From Oscillospiraceae bacterium (lineage in GTDB: Bacteria > Bacillota > Clostridia > Oscillospirales > UBA929): a stretch of 13,859 nucleotides of DNA. The notes beneath the pieces are model-generated. The model was given only the letters and a program-made list of their open reading frames with translations, ran no database searches and was not told the origin of the DNA. Both the position numbers and the translations under genes were made by a program. The stretch lies in the NCBI GenBank assembly GCA_031289065.1, contig JAITQI010000096.1, positions 1-13,859 of the forward strand, in the 5' to 3' direction. Numbering within the stretch: the stretch's first letter is position 1; every line of letters starts with the position of its first letter. Positions 7,984 to 13,859 of the stretch are shown here, piece by piece.

Positions 7984-8765
7984 GAATGTTTCTCCTCCCC
8001 AAAGGCTTCCGCCGCGCTGATGATGTCCGCCGCCGCCGCCAATTCAACCGGCCCGAAGGCGTCCAGCACGCTCACCCCGTCCCGGTCGGCCCGGCGGATG
8101 TGTTCCGCGTAGGGCAGGAAGGCGGCGAAGACGCGCCCCGGGAAGGCGTCCCGGAGGAACTGTTCGTCCGCCGGGGCGGTCACCTTGTTGCCCACCAGCA
8201 CGAAGCGCGTAAGGCCGATTTCCTCCGACAGGCGCAGCACCGACCGGGCGCAGTCCACCGCCCGCTGGCCCGGCTCCATGACGGCGATCATCACGTCCAC
8301 GCCGGTGGCGGTGGCCCGCCCCAGATGCTCGATGCCGGCCTCCATGTCCATGACCAGGGTCTCGTCCTTGTACAGCACCAAGTCGTTGACCAACGCTTGG
8401 ATAAAGGTGCTTTCCGCACAGGCGCAACCGCCCCCGCCGTTTCGGATGGCCCCCAGGACGACCAGCTCCACGCCCCTGTGGCGCACGGCGAACCGTTCGG
8501 CCACGTCGGACACCTCGGGGTTGAGCTTGAACACCTTGCTGTAGCCCTCCAGCTTGACGCCGGTACGCTCCTCGATGAGGTCGAGCTCCCGGCTGATGGG
8601 GTTGATGGCCACGCTCGACGGAATGCCGAGGGCGGCGGCCAGGTTGGCGTCCGGGTCGGCGTCCAGCGCCAGCACGCGCTGCCCGCGCCCGGCCAACGTT
8701 AGAGCGATGGCCGCCGCCACGGTGGATTTCCCCACCCCGCCCTTGCCGGATATGGCAATTTTCAT
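7980..8765 (-). CDS. cooC: CooC-type nickel-insertion ATPase (first copy)
   Basis: This 261-residue MinD/ParA-like ATPase has Walker A GKGGVGKST at 7-15, LALDADPDANL at 32-42, and the CooC-type metal pair C114-x-C116 in GGGGCACAES. The VMDMEAGIEHLGR motif matches the switch region of CooC proteins. Its expected role is nickel delivery to CO dehydrogenase during maturation. The ATG at 8765 has GAGGT six bases upstream, and this site overlaps the stop codon of the MetE-like gene, leaving only 9 bases between the two genes. The 3' end overlaps the second copy by ATGA. The two copies are clearly divergent in sequence, so they are old paralogues rather than a recent tandem duplication. Confidence 0.9.
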   Translation of the reverse strand: MKIAISGKGGVGKSTVAAAIALTLAGRGQRVLALDADPDANLAAALGIPSSVAINPISRELDLIEERTGVKLEGYSKVFKLNPEVSDVAERFAVRHRGVELVVLGAIRNGGGGCACAESTFIQALVNDLVLYKDETLVMDMEAGIEHLGRATATGVDVMIAVMEPGQRAVDCARSVLRLSEEIGLTRFVLVGNKVTAPADEQFLRDAFPGRVFAAFLPYAEHIRRADRDGVSVLDAFGPVELAAAADIISAAEAFGEEKHS

Positions 8766-8774
8766 ATTGTTACC

Positions 8775-9839
8775 TCAAAAATGATATTTCGTCTTCATGG
8801 TTTGGGACACCGCCGACAACAGGGCGAACACCTTTTCCGCGTCCGCCGCGTCCAGGGACCCGGTGCCGCAGGAGGGGGTGACGATGGCCTGACGGGTGAT
8901 AAGGCCCTTGTCAATGCCCTTGGCGGCCAGATTGTCGATGACCTTTTCCAGTTGAGCCGCCAGCGTGTCCGCCGTCTGCTCCCGGATGGCCGCCGAGGTG
9001 GGCACCACGCCCCAAGCCAAGATGCCGCCCCGCTCCAGATGGGCCTTCACCGCGTCGGCGTATATGGCGATGGTTTCGCCGTAGGAAAACGCGTCAAAGT
9101 TGACGATGTCCACCCCGGCGTCGATGAGAATGCTCCATTCGGTGTTGCCGCAGCAGTGAACCCCAGCCAGGGCGCCCTCGGCGTGAACCGCCTCCACCAC
9201 TTCGGAAAGCAGGGCCACCACGTCGTCCCGGTTGACCGAAACATAGGTCGAGCTGCCGAAAGCCGACAGGATGGGTTCGTCGATAAAGCAGATGATGTTC
9301 TCCGCAAAGGGCTTGAACTTCTGGATCTGCCAGCGGCACTTGGCGGCCAGCGCCTTGACGATGACGTCGCGGAACTCCTCATTATAGTAGATGGCCCGCT
9401 TGTTCTCGTCCACGATGGTCAGGGCAAAACTGCAGGGGCCGGTGGTCTGCACCTTGAGCCACGGGCGCTTTTTCCCCTCGGCCTCCAGCGCCTTGAACAG
9501 CGTCCCGATGCCCTTGGAATAGGCGTCCGAAATGGCGGCAAAGCCGAAGTCGCCGGTGCCCTCGTCCGGGTCGGCGGCGGACATGTACTGCTCGTAGAAG
9601 GCGGCGAAGGCCTCGGAGTAGTCCCCGTCGGTCTGGAAGAACATGCGGCCCTTTTCGTCGTCGATGACCGCGCAGGGGATCCCCTCGCTGTACTGGATTT
9701 CCATCTGCTCCCGCAGCCCAAAGGCGGGCAGCTGGGGCCAGATGGGCGCGTCCAGCAACTTCAGTGACACGCCCACCGCGTAGTCGGCGTCCTTAAACGG
9801 CATACTGCCAATGGCCGAGGACAGAAACTTGGTCTCCAT
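8775..9839 (-). CDS. MetE-like (core methionine synthase/UROD-fold) methyltransferase
   Basis: This 354-residue protein resembles the C-terminal, zinc-binding catalytic half of cobalamin-independent methionine synthase, without the N-terminal half. The early block (GSMPF, then PIWPQLPAFGLREQM and QYSEGIP) is typical of short MetE-like proteins of anaerobes. Zinc ligands are seen as H228-x-C230 (GVHCCGNTEW) and C324 (TPSCGTGS). In known core-MetE proteins, methyl groups come from a corrinoid carrier rather than from polyglutamyl methyl-folate. Here the obvious donor would be the methylated AcsCD protein, transferring to homocysteine; that is inference. A corrinoid methyltransferase of the MtaA type is the alternative. 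The ATG at 9839 is preferred because GAGGAG lies 8 bases upstream; the earlier in-frame ATG at 9845 would have a spacing of only 2. Confidence 0.78.
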   Translation of the reverse strand: METKFLSSAIGSMPFKDADYAVGVSLKLLDAPIWPQLPAFGLREQMEIQYSEGIPCAVIDDEKGRMFFQTDGDYSEAFAAFYEQYMSAADPDEGTGDFGFAAISDAYSKGIGTLFKALEAEGKKRPWLKVQTTGPCSFALTIVDENKRAIYYNEEFRDVIVKALAAKCRWQIQKFKPFAENIICFIDEPILSAFGSSTYVSVNRDDVVALLSEVVEAVHAEGALAGVHCCGNTEWSILIDAGVDIVNFDAFSYGETIAIYADAVKAHLERGGILAWGVVPTSAAIREQTADTLAAQLEKVIDNLAAKGIDKGLITRQAIVTPSCGTGSLDAADAEKVFALLSAVSQTMKTKYHF

Positions 9840-9847
9840 ATCCATAT

Positions 9848-9853
9848 CTCCTC
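9848..9853 (-). promoter_or_regulatory. Ribosome binding site deciding the MetE-like start
   Basis: The minus-strand sequence GAGGAG is 2 bases before the ATG at 9845 and 8 bases before the in-frame ATG at 9839. Normal spacing favours the second ATG, which removes the first two residues (Met-Asp). Confidence 0.6.
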
Positions 9854-9874
9854 AAAAATCAAATTGTGCGCTGT

Positions 9875-10762
9875 TTAGTGATGCGCCGCGTCCGCGATGG
9901 CCTTGATGTGCGCCGGGGTGGTGCCGCAGCAGCCGCCCACGATATTGGCCCCCGCCTGAATCAGCGCCGGGGTCAGCCGGGCCATCTCCTCGGGGGAATC
10001 GGGGAAGACGTCCTTGCCGTCCACGTTCTGGGGCAGACCGGCGTTGGCGTGCACCAAGAGAGGAATGTCGGCGTTGGCGCTCCGCATCTCGGCCACGATT
10101 TCGATCATGCGCTCGATCCCGTTGCCGCAGTTGGCCCCCGCGATATCGGCCCCCGCCTCGGCGGCCGCCTGGACGGCCTGGGTGGGGGAGACCCCCATCA
10201 TGGTGCGGTAGTCGCCCCGCACCGTTTTGTCAAAGGTGAAGGTGCAGATGACCTCCAGCCCGGTGTTCTCCTTGGCCGCCTTGATGGCCAGCACCGCCTC
10301 GCCAATGTCCGACATGGTCTCGATACACACCGCGTCGGCCCCGCCCCGTTCCAGCGCGACCGCCTGCACCTTGAAGGCGTCGTACAGCTCCTGTTCGGTG
10401 ACCTCCTCGGTGACCAGCATCTCCCCGGTGGGGCCGATGGAGGCGATGACCCATTTGTCCGGCCCGGCGGCGGCGCGGGACACCCGGGCGGCCGCCTCGT
10501 TGATTTCCGCCGCCCGCTCGGCCAGCCCGTAGTGCGCCAGCTTAAAGGAACTGCCGCCAAAACTGTCCGTTTCAATCATATCCGCCCCGGCGTCGATGTA
10601 GCTCTTCCCAATGGCGCTCACATCGTCCGGCCGCGTCACGCACCACAGCTCGGGGCATTCCCCGGGTTTGAGGCCCTTTTTGTGCAGAAAAGTGCCCCAA
10701 GCCCCGTCCGACACCAACACCTTTCCAGTCCTGACAACCTCAGCGATTCGTTGTTTACCCAT
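9875..10762 (-). CDS. Stand-alone homocysteine S-methyltransferase domain protein
   Basis: This 295-residue protein corresponds to the homocysteine-binding TIM barrel found at the N-terminus of MetH and in betaine-homocysteine methyltransferase. The start DGAWGTFL (19-26) is the usual DGAxGT motif. The three zinc cysteines are present: C212 in GANCGNG and C278/C279 in GGCCGTTP. No folate, cobalamin or activation domain follows, so a separate methyl donor protein is needed. No dedicated MetH-type corrinoid protein is visible here; the AcsCD corrinoid protein is one candidate donor. The ATG at 10762 has GGGAG 8 bases upstream. It is the first gene after the AT-rich gap and is followed 35 bases later by the MetE-like gene (29 bases if that gene starts at 9845). 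Having two unrelated homocysteine methyltransferase folds side by side is unusual. Confidence 0.85.
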   Translation of the reverse strand: MGKQRIAEVVRTGKVLVSDGAWGTFLHKKGLKPGECPELWCVTRPDDVSAIGKSYIDAGADMIETDSFGGSSFKLAHYGLAERAAEINEAAARVSRAAAGPDKWVIASIGPTGEMLVTEEVTEQELYDAFKVQAVALERGGADAVCIETMSDIGEAVLAIKAAKENTGLEVICTFTFDKTVRGDYRTMMGVSPTQAVQAAAEAGADIAGANCGNGIERMIEIVAEMRSANADIPLLVHANAGLPQNVDGKDVFPDSPEEMARLTPALIQAGANIVGGCCGTTPAHIKAIADAAHH

Positions 10763-10850
10763 ACATCAAACTCCCATCTTTTTTATATTTTCATATCATC
10801 AGCCCCCCAACAGAGGCATCCAATCGCCAATAATTGTCAATTTGAAATTG
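10763..10850 (-). promoter_or_regulatory. AT-rich intergenic gap, possible promoter region for the methyltransferase-CODH/ACS block
   Basis: This 88-bp gap is much richer in A+T than the surrounding genes. On the minus strand there is a TTGACA (plus 10835-10840), but no good -10 sits at the right distance. A weak pair, TTGGGG-N17-TATAAA (plus 10782-10810), would start transcription almost at the ribosome binding site. A palindromic AATTGTCAATT is at 10832-10842 and CAATTTGAAATTG at 10838-10850. I see no hairpin with a T-run, so read-through from cbiO is possible. A promoter here is plausible but not proven. Confidence 0.3.
10832..10850. repeat. Palindromic AT-rich motif downstream of cbiO
   Basis: AATTGTCAATT (10832-10842) is a perfect palindrome around a central T. 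It overlaps a second palindrome, CAATTTGAAATTG (10838-10850), which abuts the cbiO stop codon. A near-identical AATTATCAATT occurs at the end of cbiQ (12211-12221). It could be a dispersed intergenic repeat or an operator. Confidence 0.4.
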
Positions 10851-11561
10851 CTACAAAAGCCCGCACCGCCCCATCAGCTCCTCGTCGTCCAGCAGCTCAG
10901 CCGTCGGTCCGTCGGCGGCCAGGCGGCCCTCGCAGAGAATCAGCGCCCGGGAGCACACCGCCCGCACCATGGCGATGTCGTGGCTGGCGATGAGCTTGGT
11001 GTGGGCAAACTGTTTGAGCTGTTCCATGGTCTTGCGCCGCGCCCGGGGGTCGAGTCCGCTGGTGGGTTCGTCCATGACCAGCACATCCGGCTGCATGGCC
11101 AGCACCCCGGCGATGGCGGCGGCCCGCTTTTCACCGCCGGACAGACGGTAGGGGGGCCGATCCCGCAGGCGGGCGATGCCCAGCAAATCCAGAGCCTCGG
11201 TCACTCTTCGCTCCACCTCGTCGGGGGAGAGCTTCATGTTCCGCGGCCCGAAGGCCACGTCGTCGTAGACCGTATTCATAAAGAGTTGCTCGTCGGCGTT
11301 CTGAAACACCATACCCAAGTGGGGCCGGATGTCGGCCGCCGTCTTGGGCGTGAGCTTCACGTCGGCCACATAGATGCCGCCCTCCTGGGGAAACAGCACC
11401 CCCAGCAACAGCAGCAACAGCGTGGACTTGCCAGCGCCGTTGGCCCCCAGCAGCCCCACCGATTCCCCGTGGCCGATCAGGAATCCGACCTCCCGGATGG
11501 CCTCGGTGCCGTCGGAATAGGCGTAACACAGCCCCTTGGCCTCAATTTTATGGTGACTCAT
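10851..11561 (-). CDS. cbiO: Cobalt ECF transporter ATPase CbiO
   Basis: This 236-residue ABC ATPase energises the cobalt transporter together with CbiM, CbiN and CbiQ at the cytoplasmic side of the membrane. All nucleotide-binding motifs are present: Walker A GANGAGKS (39-46), Q-loop VFQN (85-88), signature LSGGE (140-144), Walker B VLVMDE (160-165), D-loop SGLD (168-171) and switch His194. The sequence DEQLFMNTVYDDVAFGP is typical of ECF/CbiO ATPases. It is shorter than many CbiO proteins (about 270), lacking a long C-terminal tail. The ATG at 11561 overlaps the stop of the DUF3786-like gene (ATGA). The metal is inferred to be cobalt because of the CbiM-type partner and the corrinoid-dependent genes downstream; nickel is the alternative. 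Confidence 0.9.
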   Translation of the reverse strand: MSHHKIEAKGLCYAYSDGTEAIREVGFLIGHGESVGLLGANGAGKSTLLLLLLGVLFPQEGGIYVADVKLTPKTAADIRPHLGMVFQNADEQLFMNTVYDDVAFGPRNMKLSPDEVERRVTEALDLLGIARLRDRPPYRLSGGEKRAAAIAGVLAMQPDVLVMDEPTSGLDPRARRKTMEQLKQFAHTKLIASHDIAMVRAVCSRALILCEGRLAADGPTAELLDDEELMGRCGLL

Positions 11562-12139
11562 GCTTCACGCCCGCTCTTTTTGTCCTCCGCGATGAGGGCA
11601 TACGCCCCCAAGGAGGCCGCCACGGCCAAATCCTCGGCGCACAGCCAGCCGGACGCCGTGCGGTCGAACAGAACACCGCCGGAGGGCTCAAATTCCTCGT
11701 CCCCCGACCACAGGACATAGGTCAGCGGCAGATAGGGCAGCAGGGGCACCGTCACCGACACATCCCCCACCCCCGCCGCCGCGCCGCCCAACCGAGCCCC
11801 CGCCGCCGCCAGGCGTTCCGGCGTCCCCCCGAAGTGGGCGGCGAGGGGACGGGTGGCCCGCTGCATGAACTTGGCTTCGTAAAACCGCGCCCCGGGCGCC
11901 TCCCGGTAGGACATCCATGTCCCCCGGGGCGGCCCCGCCCCCTCGGACAGCAGATAGTGCAGCCAGAGGATCAATTCGGGCGGCTTGCCTTGGGGCAACG
12001 CCACCTCCCGGGATAGCCAGGACAGATAATACGTCCCCTCTTCCCACCGTGCGCCGCACCGGCGGCACACCGCGTTGGGGGGCAAAGCGGCCAAACGGCT
12101 CCAAGCCAACTCTACCGCCGAAGCATACCCAGTCTTCAC
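11558..12139 (-). CDS. DUF3786-like protein of unknown function
   Basis: This protein of about 193 residues resembles DUF3786 proteins of strict anaerobes, judged from the C-terminal pattern: PYLPLTYVLWSGDEEF, then GGVLFDRTASGW and a final EDLAVAASL. The middle has ELILWLHYLLSE and GTWMSYREAPGARFYE, also family-like. A C-x2-C pair near the N-terminus (C25, C28) could bind a metal or cluster. No signal peptide or membrane helix is seen, so it is probably cytoplasmic. It sits between cbiQ and cbiO and overlaps cbiO by four bases, so it is made with the cobalt transporter; a role in cobalt or corrinoid handling is only a guess. The start is GTG at 12139, with GGGGGG six bases upstream; TTG at 12145 is an alternative. 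Confidence 0.72.
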   Translation of the reverse strand: MKTGYASAVELAWSRLAALPPNAVCRRCGARWEEGTYYLSWLSREVALPQGKPPELILWLHYLLSEGAGPPRGTWMSYREAPGARFYEAKFMQRATRPLAAHFGGTPERLAAAGARLGGAAAGVGDVSVTVPLLPYLPLTYVLWSGDEEFEPSGGVLFDRTASGWLCAEDLAVAASLGAYALIAEDKKSGREA

Positions 12140-12145
12140 ACACAA

Positions 12146-12151
12146 CCCCCC
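12146..12151 (-). promoter_or_regulatory. G-rich ribosome binding site deciding the DUF3786-like start
   Basis: The minus-strand run GGGGGG lies six bases before GTG at 12139 and directly abuts TTG at 12145. Spacing therefore favours the GTG. It is a weak match to AGGAGG. Confidence 0.45.
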
Positions 12152-12208
12152 ACGTCCATTGAATACCCAAAACGCGGTTGTAAACTTGCAGCAACTACAC
12201 AGAGCGCC

Positions 12209-12222
12209 TCAATTATCAATTG
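12209..12222. repeat. Tandem TCAATTR heptamers at the end of cbiQ
   Basis: TCAATTA and TCAATTG follow one another and overlap the cbiQ stop codon (TGA at 12218-12216 on the minus strand). The inner AATTATCAATT differs by one base from the palindrome after cbiO (10832-10842). Both copies sit at the 3' end of a gene at the start of an AT-rich gap. Confidence 0.35.
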
Positions 12223-13016
12223 CGCAACGCGTTGCCCAACAGGGCGGGCAGATCCCATCCCCGTGCGGCGGCGAAAAAGAGACCCCATACCGACAAATAT
12301 ATCACATCCGCCGCCCGGAAACAAGAGGGTCGTGATAGGGGATAGGCCCCGTCGAAGCCCCGCAGCAGCATGGCCTGGTGGCACCGTTCGGCCCGATCCA
12401 AGGCCCGCAGCAGCATCTGCCCGACCAAGGAGCCCCAAGCGCCGCGATGCACGCCCCGCTGACGCGGGGCGCGCATGTGGTAGGCCAGGATGACCCGCCC
12501 GGCTTCCTCCAGGAACAGCGAGAGGTACCGATAGGTCAGCAGCAACTCCAGCGTCAGCAACTTGGGCACATGGATCAGCCGCAGCGCCCGGGCCACGCCG
12601 GTCACGCCGGTGTTGGCCATCAGCAGCACCGCCGCCGCGACGCACAGCCCCCCCTTGAGGGTCAGCGACGCGAAAATCAGCCAGCCGCCGGTGAGAGCGA
12701 TCGGCCCCAAAGCGGCGGGCGTCCGGTCAAACAGCGGCTGCAAAATCCCCACCAGCAGGAAAAGCGGCAGCAGCGCCGCCACCCGTTTGGCCACATAGGA
12801 CAGCGTCACCCCGGACAGGGCGGCCAGGGCCACGGGATAGAGCAGCAAGGGCAAAAGGGGCAGAATATCGTACCGCCCATATGAGGTGACCACCGCCGCA
12901 AAGCCCACGGTGGTCACCAGCTTGGTCAGCGGATGCAGACGCTGAGCCGGGGCGTCCAGTCCGCCCATATCCTCCAGCGCCCGGACATGGGCGGCGGCGC
13001 GAATCGGTGCGTTCAC
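12216..13016 (-). CDS. cbiQ: Cobalt ECF transporter transmembrane subunit CbiQ
   Basis: This 266-residue membrane protein couples CbiO to the substrate-binding CbiM/CbiN part. Hydrophobic segments lie at about 33-45, 50-70, 80-95, 105-135 and 235-250. The two coupling-helix regions of the EcfT/CbiQ family are visible: ILAYHMRAPR (176-185) and RAERCHQAMLLRGFDG (208-223). The start is GTG at 13016, overlapping the CbiMN stop (GTGA), so it is translationally coupled. The open frame runs further upstream to 13604, but that part is the wrong frame of CbiMN and is not family-like. A gap of about 70 bases with no clear terminator separates it from the DUF3786-like gene. Confidence 0.9.
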   Translation of the reverse strand: MNAPIRAAAHVRALEDMGGLDAPAQRLHPLTKLVTTVGFAAVVTSYGRYDILPLLPLLLYPVALAALSGVTLSYVAKRVAALLPLFLLVGILQPLFDRTPAALGPIALTGGWLIFASLTLKGGLCVAAAVLLMANTGVTGVARALRLIHVPKLLTLELLLTYRYLSLFLEEAGRVILAYHMRAPRQRGVHRGAWGSLVGQMLLRALDRAERCHQAMLLRGFDGAYPLSRPSCFRAADVIYLSVWGLFFAAARGWDLPALLGNALRN

Positions 13017-13859
13017 GCCCCGACCGGTTTCGCCGTCCGACGGCGCAGCAGCATAGACAGGCCGCCAATACCCGCGATCAGGGCCAAAACCACCCCGCCG
13101 CCCAACAGGCCGGATACGCTCGTACCCAGCCGTTCCGCGCCTTCGTCCTGGGCGTTGCGGAACGTGTAGTCGGGCAGGAGGGCCAGGTTGCCCTGAATTT
13201 CCTCGGTTCTGTCGGCCAAGTCCGACGTCAGCGCGGCGGTGGCGGCTTTTTCCGTTGACCACTCCAGCCCGTCCGGGTACGACGAGGCAAACCAGGACAT
13301 CACGCCGCCCACCAGCGCGACGGCGACCAACACGGTGATCAGCAGGGGTCTCAGGGATTTTTTCGGAGCCGCCGCCGTCGGCGCGCCCAACAGCTCCGGC
13401 CGAGCCTGGCGCATGAACAGCAGCACGGCGCCGGTCACCAACCCCTCCACCAAACCGATGGCCAAATGGATGGGCTGCATGTACGTCACAAACGCGGCGA
13501 AGGGCAGATCGGTTTTGCCGGACAGCAGGGTCTCCAGCACCACCGCGAAAGCCCCCAGCTGCAAGCTGGCCAGCGAGGCGACGACCGCCGCCCCCGCCGT
13601 CCACTTGGCCGACCGGCCCGGCTTGGTCAGAGGCTTGTAAATCAGCAGGTAGGAGAGGAAGCAGGCGAAGAAGCCCATGTTAAACAGGTTGCAGCCGTAA
13701 GCCAACAGACCGCCGTCGGCAAACAGCAGCGCTTGGATGAGCAGCACCACCGACATGGTGATGAAGCCCCAGAACGGCCCCAACAGCGCGGCCAGCATCA
13801 GCCCGCCGGTCAGATGCCCGCTCGAGCCGGTGGCGGGGATGGAGAAGTTGATCATCTGG
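13013..13859 (-). CDS. cbiMN: Cobalt transporter substrate-binding CbiM fused to a CbiN-like PDGLE domain (5' end missing)
   Basis: The frame is open to the right edge, and the first ATG (13855) is internal: it is preceded by a Gln codon and followed by INFSIPATGSSGHLTGG, a conserved internal CbiM motif. The characteristic N-terminus of CbiM, whose first residues chelate the metal, is therefore outside the window. The visible 281 codons contain several CbiM membrane helices (to about residue 150, counted from 13855). Next comes a CbiN-like module: a helix (170-190), the PDGLE motif (194-198), an extracytoplasmic stretch, a second helix (250-270) and a basic end, RRRTAKP. CbiM-CbiN fusions of this type are known. 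PDGLE domains also occur in nickel transporters, so nickel is the alternative substrate. The stop overlaps cbiQ (GTGA). Confidence 0.88.
   Translation of the reverse strand, partial: QMINFSIPATGSSGHLTGGLMLAALLGPFWGFITMSVVLLIQALLFADGGLLAYGCNLFNMGFFACFLSYLLIYKPLTKPGRSAKWTAGAAVVASLASLQLGAFAVVLETLLSGKTDLPFAAFVTYMQPIHLAIGLVEGLVTGAVLLFMRQARPELLGAPTAAAPKKSLRPLLITVLVAVALVGGVMSWFASSYPDGLEWSTEKAATAALTSDLADRTEEIQGNLALLPDYTFRNAQDEGAERLGTSVSGLLGGGVVLALIAGIGGLSMLLRRRTAKPVGA

Noticed and set aside
11688..12194. Minus-strand 168-codon frame starting with ATG at 12194, overlapping the DUF3786-like gene
   Set aside because: Its translation is Gly/Arg-rich low-complexity sequence, while the other frame has family-like blocks and a four-base overlap with cbiO.
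12224..12235. Perfect 12-bp palindrome GCAACGCGTTGC near the end of cbiQ
   Set aside because: It lies within the final codons of CbiQ, has no T-run and no second copy nearby, so coding coincidence is the simplest explanation.
13017..13604. Upstream extension of the cbiQ frame
   Set aside because: It is the wrong frame of CbiMN, with low-complexity translation. GTG at 13016 overlapping the CbiMN stop is the supported start.
1..13859. tRNA, rRNA, CRISPR array, insertion sequence or phage genes
   Set aside because: No repeat-spacer pattern, transposase or integrase motif, inverted-repeat ends or structural RNA signature was recognised; nearly all of the window is explained by metabolic genes on one strand.

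Overview
The window carries a block of anaerobic one-carbon metabolism. All genes are on the minus strand, so transcription runs from position 13859 towards position 1. The core is the carbonyl (carbon monoxide) branch of the Wood-Ljungdahl pathway: CO dehydrogenase (acsA), acetyl-CoA synthase (acsB), both subunits of the corrinoid iron-sulfur protein (acsD, acsC) and the start of its reductive activator (acsV). The host is most likely a strictly anaerobic, acetogen-type bacterium of high G+C content. Strong AGGAGG-type ribosome binding sites and the presence of the bacterial N-terminal CODH-binding domain in AcsB suggest a high-GC member of the Clostridia. That placement is an inference, and no 16S or other phylogenetic marker is present.

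Layout in transcription order: (1) 13859-10851, a cobalt ECF-type transporter: CbiM fused to a CbiN-like PDGLE domain (5' end outside the window), CbiQ, a DUF3786-like protein, and the ATPase CbiO. (2) An 88-bp AT-rich gap (10763-10850). (3) 10762-8775, two unrelated methionine-synthase-type methyltransferases: a stand-alone homocysteine S-methyltransferase domain and a MetE-like (core-MetE/UROD-fold) protein. (4) 8765-7243, two adjacent CooC/AcsF-type nickel-insertion ATPases. (5) 7140-1, acsA, an acsB-acsD gene fusion, acsC and acsV. Most junctions overlap or are separated by less than 30 bases, so translation is probably coupled along much of the block.

The genes fit together as one pathway. 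The transporter supplies cobalt for corrinoid. The CooC proteins supply nickel to the C-cluster of CODH and/or the A-cluster of ACS. CODH makes CO from CO2. The corrinoid protein delivers the methyl group to ACS, which makes acetyl-CoA. AcsV re-reduces the corrinoid when it becomes oxidised. The two methionine-synthase-type proteins may divert methyl groups to homocysteine. Methyltransferase AcsE and the folate-branch genes are not in the window.

The most unusual feature is that acetyl-CoA synthase and the small subunit of the corrinoid protein are a single 1157-residue polypeptide. They are joined by an Ala/Pro-rich linker with a possible helical insert, which would tether the methyl carrier physically to the acetyl-CoA-forming enzyme.
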